A stretch of 64,000 nucleotides of DNA from HGM04593 sp045631205 (GCA_045631205.1 JAZQUI010000012.1:73454-137453); one strand, 5' to 3'; counted from the stretch's first letter, positions 43,470 through 54,139 are shown. Notes: generated by a model from the sequence alone, not told the origin. Program-made: numbers and translations.

Positions 43470-44306
43470 ATGAAAAAAATAATTCTTTTTCCGGCTTTGG
43501 CCGCGATGTTTTTTGCCTCCTGTGGCGAGTCGGTAGAGAGCAAGGCGGGCCTTTTGTTGCAGAAAGCCAATGAGGCCTATTCGTCGGGCGAGTATCAGAG
43601 TGCAAAACTTCTTATCGACAGCATACGAAACAATTATCCGAAGGCTTTTAAGGCTCGTCGTGGTGCATTGGAACTTATGCGTGATGTTGAACTTGCCGAG
43701 CAGCAACGTAGCTTGGAATACTGCAACGGTATGCTAGCCTCGCTAACCGCAGTCCGTGACAGTATGTTGTGCTCTTTTGAATATGAGAAGAACAGTCGTT
43801 TTCAGGACGAAGGCTCCTATATTGTTCCCTCGCAGGCCAATCGTGTCAACGTTTTTAACTCCTTGTTGCGTGCCCGTGTGACAGAGAGCGGTGTGGCTTA
43901 CCTTACATCGGTTTATCGCGGAAAGAAGATTGCGCACACGGCTGTTAAAGTATCGTCGGGTGATAGTTATGCCGAGTGTAACAAGGCGTTTATGTCGTAC
44001 AATTATCGCAATTTGGGCGTAAACAATGAACGTCTCGACTTTATATATGGCGAGGATGGGGGCTTGGTTGATTTTATTTCGGCAACTTCGGGTACTTTAA
44101 CCGTGGAATTAACCGGTAGCGATGGTACCTATAAATATACCTTGCGTGGCGAGGATGCAAAGGCTATAGCTGCTGTTGCAGAGCTTTCAAAAGTTTTAAA
44201 ATCAATTTCCGGTTTTCGTGAGATGGCCGGCGAAGCCGAGCGTCACATTGAGTTTGTAAAAAAGAGTCGTGAGCGTTTTGCTGCCGATTCAGTTGTAACT
44301 GAGTAA
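43470..44306 (+). CDS. Uncharacterised coiled-coil lipoprotein
   Basis: A 278-residue lipoprotein with lipobox Cys at residue 18 (FFASC). The first part (about 22-85) looks like a TPR-like helix pair (LLLQKANEAYSSGEYQSAKLLIDSI), and the rest alternates beta strands with a long C-terminal helix ending in RERFAADSVVTE. I recognise no family with certainty; similar lipoproteins are seen widely in Bacteroidales. It is a single-gene unit between divergent cca and a bidirectional terminator. Confidence 0.72.
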   Translation: MKKIILFPALAAMFFASCGESVESKAGLLLQKANEAYSSGEYQSAKLLIDSIRNNYPKAFKARRGALELMRDVELAEQQRSLEYCNGMLASLTAVRDSMLCSFEYEKNSRFQDEGSYIVPSQANRVNVFNSLLRARVTESGVAYLTSVYRGKKIAHTAVKVSSGDSYAECNKAFMSYNYRNLGVNNERLDFIYGEDGGLVDFISATSGTLTVELTGSDGTYKYTLRGEDAKAIAAVAELSKVLKSISGFREMAGEAERHIEFVKKSRERFAADSVVTE

Positions 44307-44328
44307 TAAAATAAAAGTATAGGACAAG

Positions 44329-44358
44329 ATTAAGGCACCCTCACAAGGGTGCCTTAAT
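44329..44358. terminator. Bidirectional terminator between the lipoprotein gene and sprA
   Basis: A 13-bp perfect stem (ATTAAGGCACCCT and complement) with a CACA loop is followed by a T-rich tract on the plus strand. It lies between convergent stops at 44306 and 44365. Confidence 0.92.
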
Positions 44359-44364
44359 TTGTTT

Positions 44365-47300
44365 TTATTTGTTTAGTGAGAATCTCATACTTATACCGAA
44401 GTCGGTAGTAGTGGTGGGGTAAGAACTTGATGATATCAAGGGAACTGTTTTCTGGCGGTCGAAGTAAAGGCTCAGTGTGAGGTTCTTGCTATATGCGTAA
44501 TCGGCTGTGAAAGAGTAGTTGAAGCTCTTGTTACCGCTTGTCGCCTGTGTCGTTCCCATATCTATGCTGCGGCATAGCGAACTGTTGTTTTTGAATGAGA
44601 AGTCGGCACGTAGGTTGATGTCGCTGCCACCGGTGCTCTTCTCTTCACCGTCTTTCTTCTTTTTGCGTGCTTTCTTGCCACCGTCGAATAGTCGTTCCAA
44701 CAATTTGAAGTTTACTATTTTGTATCCTAAGTTGAATGCAATCTCCTCGGTGTGTGTCTCCACAAGTTGTATGGCGGTGAGGCTTAAATTAAGCACGCGC
44801 GACTTGATGAATTTCGCTCCAAGAGTAAGGTTGTTCTTCGTGGTAACATCTACTCCGAACAACGGCGAGAACGACTCGTTGATTGATACTGAACTTATGT
44901 CGAATCTGCTGCTGGGTACCGGCATGTTGGTTGCCGAGTTGTTTACGAAACCAATTCCGTTGGTGTACTCCATATATGTGGTGTAGGTACTGTAAGAACC
45001 CACTGCATATACACTCTTGTAACCGTGCTCAATATTCACGCTCTTGAAATATTTCTCAAAGAACGCCAGTTTGGAGAGTCCTGAATATCTTATTTTCCAG
45101 TTGGGGAGCATACGCATGAAGTTGGGGAAAAGATCGAGCGAACTGCTGCTTGCATCGGTGCCGGTGTATGCACTAAGGAATGCAGGTATAAGCACGTCGG
45201 CCGAATATTTGTTTACGGCTCCGTTCTCCGGGTTGTATGGCTGTCCGGCAAGAGAACTTGACACCGGGTAGGTGCTTCCCTCGTAACGTTTCTCCACACG
45301 CTGGCGTATGGTTTCAATGTTCTCAATGAATTTGTCGTAGGTCGAAGACTTGTAGTTGTCGCCGGCTTTACCAATGTCGAACGCGCTACCAATGGAAATT
45401 GTTGTCATAGAGAAACCTCCCGACTCGCTATAAGGCATTCCGTCGGTCATGAACTGTATGGTGCGGCTCTTGTTGCGTGTCCAGCTTGCATTGAGGTCTA
45501 TGGTGAGGTCCTTAATGGGTTCAAGTGTAGCTCTCACTTGCAGGTCTTCGCCGGCAGTAGTTGTTGCCTGTGCCGATACGCTGTCGTTCTTCAGCAGCCA
45601 GTTTCTCTCGTGTGCTTTTTTCAGATAGCTGTCGCCGGTGAGACCGAATGCGAAGTCGAGACCGGGTGACATAAAGCCGTTCTCTCTGTTCTGTCCGAAT
45701 ATATCTCCCACTTCGGGCATAAAGCCCGGTAGGTTCATCGCATAGGCATTGGTATAGTTGATTGATACGCTGCGCAGCATCATAAGTGCCCTTGTGGGGT
45801 ATTGCATGGTTTTTGCAAAGGTACCCATTTCACCTTCCTCTTTAATTTTGGGTATAATGGTTATCTTCACCGGAACCGTGTCGTGTGTCTTGATGAGAAT
45901 CTTGTTCTCGTCAATAACCTTGTATTTAAGTTTATATGTTTTTCCGTTTTTGGTACGTGCGTTAATTTCCAGTTTCTTGCTTTTGAGGTTGTGGGCTAGC
46001 GTGATGTTGCTATCCATAGCCAATGTAACCTCTTTGGTAAATGGTTTTGGCTTCTTGGCTTTTACATTCTTGGTTTTGCTCTTAGTCTTGCTGTTACTGC
46101 TCTTCTTTTTGCTCGAAGCGAAACGTTTGTTTGTCTCTTCGAGGTAGGGTACGAGATTGTAAAGCTTCTCAAAGTTGAAGTTTCCTTTCAGTGTTATGTT
46201 GCGTTTGTTCGATATGTTGTTGCCGAGGTTCATTCCGCCAACATTATTTCCTCTTGCCCAGCTATATGTAGCTGTGTAATTTGCGTCGGCATTGGTAATC
46301 CACTCGAATATAGGTATTTTGTTCAGCGGTAGGTTGTACGATGCCGAGAAACTTTGTTGGTAGCTGAGCGGGCGACCGAAGTCCTTGATACTGCGTTTGA
46401 CAGAATCTTTCCATATTGCATACTCGTTGGGGAAACGATCCTTGTTGACAGGAAGGAACGGTTCCTCTATCTCGGCATTTGTACCGGTGTTAAGGTTGGT
46501 ACGCAGGTTGGTGGTGGGGTCCCATTTCATTGTGAAACTGCGGTTCCAATAGAATTGCTGTGAGAAGGTGAGAGGAATCTCATTACCTCCGTCCACAGCA
46601 TTGAGGTCGCGGCGTTGCAACTCGTGGTAATTGCGCACAATGTCGGTGTTGGCCGACAGGCTCTGCGGAACAGGGTTAAAGCCCCAATCCTTGAATATCT
46701 TCAACCATTTCGATTTGCTCTTTATGTTGGCGAAAGGTTTAATTGTTTTCAGCGGGTTTGTATAGTTGTATCCCAGTGATGCTTTCCAGTTAAGCTTGTC
46801 TTCCCAATCAATGGTAATTCCACTATTCTCTGTTTTTGAGTATGAGAAACTGAAAGTGAAGTTCGCCGGGTCGTATGGCATAGGCGTGGGGCTTACAATG
46901 TTAAACCTCGCATTGCTTATGCTGAAGTTTCTTATGCGTGAGCGTGTCTCCGAAATGTTTTTGATAGAGTCGCGCAGTGTACCGCTATAAGAATCGAGCA
47001 CATCGTCGAGCAAGAGGTCGGTGTCGAAGGGGCTGTATAGCGGAGATGTTACCTCCTCGGTGAACGAGTAATATGTGGGCAAAGACAATTTTACCGCAGC
47101 CGGCAAGAAACGGCCAAGGTCGAAAGTTCCGGTTACAGTATAGCGGTAATAGTCGTCGGTGCGTCGCGATGCAAGCTTCTCTTCCAATCCACCAAAGCCT
47201 GCGGTTTCTATACGACCTTGTGCCGAGAGTGAACCGAGGTCGGATAATTTTACATTCAAATTACCCTGTGCCGCCCAGCCGCTCTTGTTGTTGAAGCCAA

Positions 47301-50300
47301 GCAAACGCATCTCGTTTACCCATACAACAGCCGATTTGGGTGCAGCCGTGTTGTTGCGCACACCAATCATCATCACCTTAATCTCGCCAATGGTGGGGTT
47401 ACCCACAATGCTTATTCTGTTTTTGGGGTTACTGTCGTCGTACTCGCTGTATATTGTGGTGTTGGTTATGCCGTTGGCACTGTTGTTGCGCAAAGCGTTG
47501 CGGTTTACTTTAATGTTGGTAAGCTTTGTCAGTGGTATGTCTATCATGTTGCTTTCGGGCCAAACGATAGATGAAGAACCTCCGCCGTATATGTCGTAAC
47601 TGCCGTGCGGAGTTATCTGCAAAGGTACCTCGTACTCGTAGTAGTTGCTCTTGTAGTCTGAACCCAAGCGTATGAAAAGCGACACCTCGTTGTGTGCAAG
47701 GTTGGTTGCATCAATTTCGGGTGCTTCGGCGTGTACGAACAACTGTATGCGCTCGTATTGACGTATATCAAGGTTGCTCTTCTTGTAAACGGCACGCGAC
47801 TCCTTGCTGCCAAGGTTGTTTACTTGCAGCGAGAGTGCCTGCTCGTTATCCTGTCGCAACTGTGGCTGGCTGGGGTCAATCACGCGGCTGATGCCAGGGG
47901 GCAATACATAGTTCACGGGCTTTCTGTCGCCGTGCTCTTCTATGTTGACGGCAGACATCGTAAAATCGCCTGAGAGACTGGGTGCTGTGTTGTTCTTCGA
48001 TGCAATAGGCTGCATATAGGGGCGCCAATCGCCACGAATAAGTTGCATTGTTGCGAAACGCAAGGTTATGGGTTTGCTGAACGAGGTCAAATACATACGA
48101 ATGAAACGTATGGAGGTGAAGTCGCGTATGTTACCGAATTTCTTTTCGTAGTCATCAACGGGTATGCGGAATTTATACCAATCGACAGTTTCGATGGCTC
48201 CGTTACGCAGGCTCGACATCACACTGCGCTTGTCGGTGATATAGTTGGTACCCACCTGCATATCTTCGGGACGCAACGATATACGGTATTGGAAGAAGTT
48301 CTCATACTCGTCCATTGTGAAGTCCTGGTTGGTGTCTTCCACATCGGGAGTGTTCTTGGCTGCACTGCTGTATGTTTCGCCCGATGACGATGGTGAGTTT
48401 CCTTCGGTGTTGTTGAAATATTTGTATCGCTCAATAATGCTTTTTTGCATAGCATCATAGTCGGAACCACGATAATAGTGGTATCTGTCACCTGCTGGGT
48501 CAGTCGCGATGCTGTCGTATGCCGTTTTGCTTATTTTACCGTTGATGGCATTGAGATAGTTTTGGTAAGCGGGGTGTGACGCCTCCTCAGCACTGCTCAA
48601 ACCGTTGAGGCCGACATCCTGCTGTGAGCGGCTGTCAGCATTGTTGTCAAAGGCATATACAAGGCTGTTGATGTTGGGCACACGTCCCCAAACGGTCTCT
48701 TCGCTGCCGTTGTTGTTTCCATAGGCAGGTAGTCCGTTCTCGAAGAACTTCTTGCCATCTTTGAGTACATCCTCCGATACCTCACCGAGGTTGAAGTAGA
48801 GGTCACCTCCACTGCTTGTCGGGTCGTAAATGAAGGGGTCGAGCATCCAGAACTCAATGTACTGGATGTTGGCACTTTCAAAGTCGCTCGATGTCAGTTG
48901 ACGCATAATACCTCCCCAACGTTTTTCGGGGTTGTTGAGCTTTCCGTTATAGTCGAGGTCGGGGTCTAAGTTGTAGGGGCCTCTCTCGTTGGGGTAATAT
49001 GTAACGTTGAAGAGCGAAAGTATTGAGCTCTCGCCGTAGGTTGATTCTTTGTTGGGGTAGAGCTCTCGCTCGTAAACATCGCGCACATAGTGATTCGACA
49101 ATTGGTCAACATCGCTCTTTATGTGTGCGGGTGTGAGCGACGAACCATGGCGGGTGAAAAGCGGGTCGATGGTGTACCAGCTTATAAGCGCACGGTCGTA
49201 ACCTGTGAGAATGTTGTTTGTAAGGTCGCTGTATGGCATACCCGCCGGCAACGAAGACATAATCCATGATGTGGGGCTCTTTATATCAATGCCGTTTTCG
49301 GTGTTCTCGAAATCGTCGATATATGATGCTTCGCTCTGTACTTCGCTTGATGTGCCAGCGTCGAGTTTTGCAAATTCGGCATTGAAGTTTATGCTCGATG
49401 GTGCAGTACAGTTTATGAAAGGCAGCCTGTCGATGAGGTTTGTGAGCCATTGGCTCTCTTTTTTCCAAGACAGATTGAAACCCCATATTCTGTTGTTCAA
49501 AGGCTCTGAACCCATATTCACTTTTGTGGTCAGCGGTTTTTCGGTAAGTGACATAAATGTACCTCCGATATTCAGGTCGTTTGAGAAATCGTATCGCCAG
49601 TTAAGGCCGAGCACTGTTTTACGTTGCATATTGAAGAGCGTGTTGCTCTCGAGTGAAACCTGTACATTTGTGCCGGCATCAATGATGTTCTGGTTCAGGA
49701 TGGTTACAATACCCGATGCATAATCGACCTGATAGTCGGTATTTTCGGTAAGTGTTACACCGCCTGCAGTTACAACCACCGAACCGCGGGGAATGTTGGT
49801 GGCACCGGTGTTGATTACGTTAGCCGATGTTCCTGTGTACTCTCCCACAATGTAGAACTTATCCTTTTCGGCAAGTTGCTTGGCTACGGTCTTGGTTGAG
49901 TCGTAGAGCTCCTGGAAGATATATTTTTCGGCTATGGCATCGTTGTTTATCTTGTTTTTGAGGTAGTTACCGAAGGGCTCTACCGAGGGGAAGAAAACAA
50001 GGCCGGCCGAAGAGTTTATGGTATATCCCTCCACAAAGTCAAATATACCGTTAGGGTTGGCTTTTGTGTTGTTGCTGTCGAGACGGTCGAGGTTCATCAA
50101 CTGCAATATAGTCTTGTCTTTAAGTCCGGCTTCGGGCAAGTAGGTGATATTGGTTCCCAGGCTGTCGCTTGCATAATATACATCGAGTTTGAACTCGTTG
50201 CTCTTAACGCCTCTTGCACCCAATGAATAGACGTTTTTCATCATAAGGTTCCAGCAAGCGTTGTCGGGTGAACCCGAATTTGGCTTAATCAATTTCAGGA

Positions 50301-51807
50301 AGAGGGTGGTTTTGGACTCCTGTACGTCGCTCGAGAACTCACCGACCTGGTAACTTTGTCCGCCATATGTGAATTCGTAGGCTACGGCAAGTACCTCGTC
50401 GGCACGCAAAGCGGTTTTCAGCGAGATGAAACCCAGGTTCTTATTGAATGTATATTCCGACGATGAAAGTAGGCGTGCACTTGATAGTTTTTCGTAATCT
50501 TGTCCTCCATATATGTTATTGTTGCCGTTGAGCAGGGTGTTCACCTGGTCAATGTCGCGTATGCCTGCGTATGTGCTGTTAAGTTCGGCATACAGGTTGT
50601 TGGCGTTATTCTGCGGCAACTCGTTAGCCCCTTGTGCCACCCAATTGTCGTTCTTGATGTGTTTATGCTCGGCAAGGTCGGCAAAAGCTATAATGTTACG
50701 CGGGTTGTTGTAGTCGCCTCTCTTGTTTGTCACCCAAACCTCGATGCGGTTGATGGTTACGCCCGAAAGGATAGTCGGGAGTTGCGACATGGAACGGTCG
50801 TAGTTGTCGCGGAAATAGTGTGCAAGGAAGAAGTGCTTGTTTTCATCGTACTCTGTGATTTCAATTTCGTAGGTCGATAACTGTGTTCCCCCCTTTGAAC
50901 TTACAACTGTGCTGTTCGATGTCTTTTGCGACACGACCGTTTGCAGGAACAACTTGCCAAATTGCATATCGGCTCTAATACCGAACAGTGATGAGGCTCC
51001 TTTGATGAGGCTCGAGTTTGTGGGGAATGTGACGTTACCTGCTTCAAGGAGTTTTATTACCTCGTCCTCTTTTCCTTCGTATTTCAGGTTTATTTTTTTT
51101 GCGTCGTAGCTGAATGTGGCTTCTGTGTTATAGTTGAAGTCCATATTCATTTTGTCGCCCACTGAACCTTTTACGTTAAGGTTTATTTTCTCGTCAAAGT
51201 CAAAGGTGTTGGTCTTGCGGTTGCGCTCCGTGAGTGATGGGTTGTCAATCTCCTGCATGGAAAAACCCATTTTTATCTCGGCATTACCCTGTGTTTTTAT
51301 TCTCACTCCTCCCGGGCCGAAAATCTTTTCGGCGGGGCCAAGGTCAAAGTGCATGTCGGTGAAGTCGAATTTGCTCTTACCCTCGGCTTCGGCCCACTCT
51401 GCATCTATCTTTTTCCTGAAATAGTTCTGCATTGCACGGTCGGTGCGCCATTTTGCATATTCCTGGGGAGTAAGCAGAATGGGAGTGGTGAGCAGGTTTC
51501 CTTCGCCCAGACGTGTACCAATGGAGTATGTGTTCTCCTTCTCGTTGTAGATGGTGTCGGTCTTGATGTTCGCAGGGGTACGGAGATTCAGTGGTTGCTG
51601 CTTTGTGTCCTCGATATTTTCGGGCACTAATTGTGAAACGGGGTATATGGGTTTGAGTGTGTCCTTGGCCTCTTTTGCGGCTTTGCGTCGTGCGTCGCGT
51701 TGTGCTTTTGCCTCCTCGCGTGAAAAGCGTGTGTCATCGTTCTGCGCAACCGAGATACCATAGGTTGTGCAGAGAAGCAAAATGAGCAATAACACACGTC
51801 TTTTCAT
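44365..51807 (-). CDS. sprA: SprA/Sov, outer-membrane translocon of the type IX secretion system
   Basis: A 2480-residue protein with a signal peptide (ending ISVAQ). The N-terminal region with DLGPAEKIFGPGGVRIKTQG and the long series of amphipathic strands (MNMDFNYNTEATFSYDAKKINL, GFNLSWKKESQWLTNLIDRLPF, and many more) match SprA (Sov in Porphyromonas). SprA folds into a single 36-strand outer-membrane barrel through which T9SS cargo leaves. The full length and the C-terminal strand ending RFSLNK are present. Other T9SS parts (PorV, GldK-N, PorU) are not in this window. It starts 13 bases after ruvA, so the pair is an operon. The GH20 and GH84-GH2 proteins have tails that would fit cargo. 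Confidence 0.93.
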   Translation of the reverse strand: MKRRVLLLILLLCTTYGISVAQNDDTRFSREEAKAQRDARRKAAKEAKDTLKPIYPVSQLVPENIEDTKQQPLNLRTPANIKTDTIYNEKENTYSIGTRLGEGNLLTTPILLTPQEYAKWRTDRAMQNYFRKKIDAEWAEAEGKSKFDFTDMHFDLGPAEKIFGPGGVRIKTQGNAEIKMGFSMQEIDNPSLTERNRKTNTFDFDEKINLNVKGSVGDKMNMDFNYNTEATFSYDAKKINLKYEGKEDEVIKLLEAGNVTFPTNSSLIKGASSLFGIRADMQFGKLFLQTVVSQKTSNSTVVSSKGGTQLSTYEIEITEYDENKHFFLAHYFRDNYDRSMSQLPTILSGVTINRIEVWVTNKRGDYNNPRNIIAFADLAEHKHIKNDNWVAQGANELPQNNANNLYAELNSTYAGIRDIDQVNTLLNGNNNIYGGQDYEKLSSARLLSSSEYTFNKNLGFISLKTALRADEVLAVAYEFTYGGQSYQVGEFSSDVQESKTTLFLKLIKPNSGSPDNACWNLMMKNVYSLGARGVKSNEFKLDVYYASDSLGTNITYLPEAGLKDKTILQLMNLDRLDSNNTKANPNGIFDFVEGYTINSSAGLVFFPSVEPFGNYLKNKINNDAIAEKYIFQELYDSTKTVAKQLAEKDKFYIVGEYTGTSANVINTGATNIPRGSVVVTAGGVTLTENTDYQVDYASGIVTILNQNIIDAGTNVQVSLESNTLFNMQRKTVLGLNWRYDFSNDLNIGGTFMSLTEKPLTTKVNMGSEPLNNRIWGFNLSWKKESQWLTNLIDRLPFINCTAPSSINFNAEFAKLDAGTSSEVQSEASYIDDFENTENGIDIKSPTSWIMSSLPAGMPYSDLTNNILTGYDRALISWYTIDPLFTRHGSSLTPAHIKSDVDQLSNHYVRDVYERELYPNKESTYGESSILSLFNVTYYPNERGPYNLDPDLDYNGKLNNPEKRWGGIMRQLTSSDFESANIQYIEFWMLDPFIYDPTSSGGDLYFNLGEVSEDVLKDGKKFFENGLPAYGNNNGSEETVWGRVPNINSLVYAFDNNADSRSQQDVGLNGLSSAEEASHPAYQNYLNAINGKISKTAYDSIATDPAGDRYHYYRGSDYDAMQKSIIERYKYFNNTEGNSPSSSGETYSSAAKNTPDVEDTNQDFTMDEYENFFQYRISLRPEDMQVGTNYITDKRSVMSSLRNGAIETVDWYKFRIPVDDYEKKFGNIRDFTSIRFIRMYLTSFSKPITLRFATMQLIRGDWRPYMQPIASKNNTAPSLSGDFTMSAVNIEEHGDRKPVNYVLPPGISRVIDPSQPQLRQDNEQALSLQVNNLGSKESRAVYKKSNLDIRQYERIQLFVHAEAPEIDATNLAHNEVSLFIRLGSDYKSNYYEYEVPLQITPHGSYDIYGGGSSSIVWPESNMIDIPLTKLTNIKVNRNALRNNSANGITNTTIYSEYDDSNPKNRISIVGNPTIGEIKVMMIGVRNNTAAPKSAVVWVNEMRLLGFNNKSGWAAQGNLNVKLSDLGSLSAQGRIETAGFGGLEEKLASRRTDDYYRYTVTGTFDLGRFLPAAVKLSLPTYYSFTEEVTSPLYSPFDTDLLLDDVLDSYSGTLRDSIKNISETRSRIRNFSISNARFNIVSPTPMPYDPANFTFSFSYSKTENSGITIDWEDKLNWKASLGYNYTNPLKTIKPFANIKSKSKWLKIFKDWGFNPVPQSLSANTDIVRNYHELQRRDLNAVDGGNEIPLTFSQQFYWNRSFTMKWDPTTNLRTNLNTGTNAEIEEPFLPVNKDRFPNEYAIWKDSVKRSIKDFGRPLSYQQSFSASYNLPLNKIPIFEWITNADANYTATYSWARGNNVGGMNLGNNISNKRNITLKGNFNFEKLYNLVPYLEETNKRFASSKKKSSNSKTKSKTKNVKAKKPKPFTKEVTLAMDSNITLAHNLKSKKLEINARTKNGKTYKLKYKVIDENKILIKTHDTVPVKITIIPKIKEEGEMGTFAKTMQYPTRALMMLRSVSINYTNAYAMNLPGFMPEVGDIFGQNRENGFMSPGLDFAFGLTGDSYLKKAHERNWLLKNDSVSAQATTTAGEDLQVRATLEPIKDLTIDLNASWTRNKSRTIQFMTDGMPYSESGGFSMTTISIGSAFDIGKAGDNYKSSTYDKFIENIETIRQRVEKRYEGSTYPVSSSLAGQPYNPENGAVNKYSADVLIPAFLSAYTGTDASSSSLDLFPNFMRMLPNWKIRYSGLSKLAFFEKYFKSVNIEHGYKSVYAVGSYSTYTTYMEYTNGIGFVNNSATNMPVPSSRFDISSVSINESFSPLFGVDVTTKNNLTLGAKFIKSRVLNLSLTAIQLVETHTEEIAFNLGYKIVNFKLLERLFDGGKKARKKKKDGEEKSTGGSDINLRADFSFKNNSSLCRSIDMGTTQATSGNKSFNYSFTADYAYSKNLTLSLYFDRQKTVPLISSSSYPTTTTDFGISMRFSLNK

Positions 51808-51820
51808 TGGGTTGTTGCTT

Positions 51821-52414
51821 TTAAAGTTCTTTGAGTGCGAGTTTGATCACTTGCTCGATAGTGGCGGTGGGGTTGGCTTTCGCAATTCCCTGTACCACTT
51901 TTGAAGCTGCCGAACCGGGGAATCCGAGCATAACGAGCGCCGATACAGCGCCATCAACAACATCGTTGTTTATGGTTACGGCAGCTTGTGCACCGGCTGC
52001 ATATCCCTCTCCAATTCCGCTGATTTTGTCCTTTAAATCCACAATGAGACGTTGAGCGGTTTTAAGTCCAATGCCCTTTACGCTCTTTATGGCTCTTTCA
52101 TCGCCGCAGGCGATTGCATCGCATAATTCATTGACTGTAAATGCCGAAAGAATGGTGCGTGCCGTGTTGCCGCCAATACCCGATACGGATATAAGCAACA
52201 GGAAAAGTTCACGCTCTTGCTTGTTGCTGAAACCGAAAAGCAGATGTGCATCCTCTCGTATGGCTTCGTGAATGTAAAGCTTTGTCTCTTTTTTGCCTTG
52301 AAGGGCACTGTATGTGTTCAGGGTGATGCTTGTCTCGTAACCAACGCCGCCACACTCAATAATGGCTGTGGCTGGTGTGAGTTCGGCAATTTCCCCTTTG
52401 AGGTATTCTATCAT
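51821..52414 (-). CDS. ruvA: Holliday junction DNA helicase subunit RuvA
   Basis: A 197-residue protein with the OB domain (MIEYLKGEIAELTPATAIIECGGVGYE), the paired helix-hairpin-helix domain (LLLISVSGIGGNTARTILS and IKSVKGIGLKTAQRLIVDLKDK), and the C-terminal RuvB-contacting domain. The RuvA tetramer holds the Holliday junction while RuvB drives branch migration. ruvB is not in the window. It is co-transcribed with sprA, a pairing I recall from other Bacteroidota. Confidence 0.97.
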   Translation of the reverse strand: MIEYLKGEIAELTPATAIIECGGVGYETSITLNTYSALQGKKETKLYIHEAIREDAHLLFGFSNKQERELFLLLISVSGIGGNTARTILSAFTVNELCDAIACGDERAIKSVKGIGLKTAQRLIVDLKDKISGIGEGYAAGAQAAVTINNDVVDGAVSALVMLGFPGSAASKVVQGIAKANPTATIEQVIKLALKEL

Positions 52415-52495
52415 AGTCTTGTTTTATAATCTTTAATTATACGTGTTTTTCTCGTTTTTATTGTGTGCGGTCCGTTTTTTTTATTGTGGTTGCCG

Positions 52496-54139
52496 TTATA
52501 TTTTAAGCACGTTGTCGCAATATTTTATTATTGCAGGGCGGTGTGTAACGAATATCAGTGTCTTTCCGGTTTTGTTGTCGGTGAGGCGTTGCAGCATCTC
52601 TTCCTCGGTGCTTTCGTCGAGTGCCGATGTTGCCTCGTCGAGTATGAGGATGCTGCCGGGGCGCAGTATGGAGCGTGCTATGGCTATGCGTTGGGCTTGT
52701 CCCTCGCTGAGTCCACCGCCTTGTTCGGTAAGTTCTGTGTCGAGTCCTTGCGGCAGGTCGTTTACAAAGTCGGCGCAAGCGGTGTGCAGGGCGTGTTGCA
52801 GCATCTCTTTTGTGGCTGCAGGGTTGCCCATAAGAAGGTTGTCCCTGACAGTTCCGCTAATGAGGCTGTTGCCCTGTGGAATATAGACAAAGTTGCAGCG
52901 TGTGAGCGGGGTAGAGGGGTGTTGTTCGTTTTGTGTGTATAGCTCAATGTTGCCTTTTTGCGGTGTTATAAGCGCAACCAAAAGGCGTATGAGAGTGGTT
53001 TTTCCTGCTCCGGTCTCTCCCACAATGGCGGTGCAACTGTTGGGCGCGAAGTTGTGGCTGAAATCTTTGAAAATATCTCGTTTCCCGTCGTTGTACTTGA
53101 AGTTCACTCCGTTGAAACGTACTCCGGCTGTGCCGTTCAGCATAATGGAATCGCCTTGTTTCTCTTCGGGTATATCTTCGAGCTCGTATAGACGCTCGGC
53201 GGCTGTGAAGGATGAAACAATATTGGGGATAAAGTGACTTAAATCCATTGTGGGGCGTTGTATAAGCCCAACGAGTTGAAGATAGGCCGAAAGGGTACCG
53301 AAAGTTACTGTGCCCGATGCAAGCCCGTATACACCCCAGGAAAAAGCAATCAAGTACCCTGCTGCAAAGCCTGCCTGTGTAAGGCTGTATGCTCCCAATG
53401 AGAATTTTGTGCGGTTACGTACTTGTCCTTTCAGTTTCTCTTGCAGGGTCGATAGCCTCTTTTCGGTACTGCTGTTTCTTTCGAGTGTCTTTATGAGTGC
53501 TTTATGTTGCAGGCTCTCTTGCAGAACCGATTGTATGCGGCTGTCGCTGTCGCGCACATCGCGATTGAGCTTTCGCATACGTTTTATGTAGAAACGGCTT
53601 GCAAGCATTGCCAAAGGCAGTGCAAAAATTACCGACAAGGCAAGAATCGGGCTCATTGTGAACAACAAGGCAAACGATGCCGTGAGTTGTATAATCACAA
53701 CAAATGCAGCGGGTATTGTTTCGGTAATGAGGGCGGTGATGCTGTTTACATCGCCTTCCAATCGGTTTATGAGGTCGCCGGTGTGGTGCTTTTGCAGTTG
53801 CATCCACTCACCGCGCAACAGGCGCGAGAATATTTTGAGCCTCATCTTGTTGCGCACCTCTATGCCTATCACTGCGTGTATCCAGCGGCTGCCCGAGCGT
53901 GCTCCAATCTCGGCAAGCATTAGCAGGCCTATGATAGCGCTTGTCACGGCGAGAGCACCCTCCAGCTCGCCTGTGGCAATGTCTATGGCTCTTTTACAGG
54001 CGATAACCCATAGTAGCTGAAAGGCAACATCGGCCAATCCGATTATGGTATTGAGGAGTGCCTGGCAGCGTGCTCCCTTTGAGTTCTTCCATAACCATTT
54101 TATGATTTCCTGCAACGGTATATTTTTTATTGCGTTCAT
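52496..54139 (-). CDS. ABC exporter (fused permease and ATPase)
   Basis: A 547-residue half-transporter. Its N-terminal domain has six membrane helices (about 18-300) with the coupling segment HHTGDLINRLEGDV, and its C-terminal nucleotide-binding domain has Walker A GETGAGKTT, signature LSEGQAQR and Walker B SILILDEATSALD followed by the H-loop THRPAI. It would act as a homodimer exporting a lipid, peptide or drug; the substrate is unknown. No partner half-transporter is adjacent. A -7 element precedes it; ruvA lies 81 bases downstream. Confidence 0.93.
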   Translation of the reverse strand: MNAIKNIPLQEIIKWLWKNSKGARCQALLNTIIGLADVAFQLLWVIACKRAIDIATGELEGALAVTSAIIGLLMLAEIGARSGSRWIHAVIGIEVRNKMRLKIFSRLLRGEWMQLQKHHTGDLINRLEGDVNSITALITETIPAAFVVIIQLTASFALLFTMSPILALSVIFALPLAMLASRFYIKRMRKLNRDVRDSDSRIQSVLQESLQHKALIKTLERNSSTEKRLSTLQEKLKGQVRNRTKFSLGAYSLTQAGFAAGYLIAFSWGVYGLASGTVTFGTLSAYLQLVGLIQRPTMDLSHFIPNIVSSFTAAERLYELEDIPEEKQGDSIMLNGTAGVRFNGVNFKYNDGKRDIFKDFSHNFAPNSCTAIVGETGAGKTTLIRLLVALITPQKGNIELYTQNEQHPSTPLTRCNFVYIPQGNSLISGTVRDNLLMGNPAATKEMLQHALHTACADFVNDLPQGLDTELTEQGGGLSEGQAQRIAIARSILRPGSILILDEATSALDESTEEEMLQRLTDNKTGKTLIFVTHRPAIIKYCDNVLKI

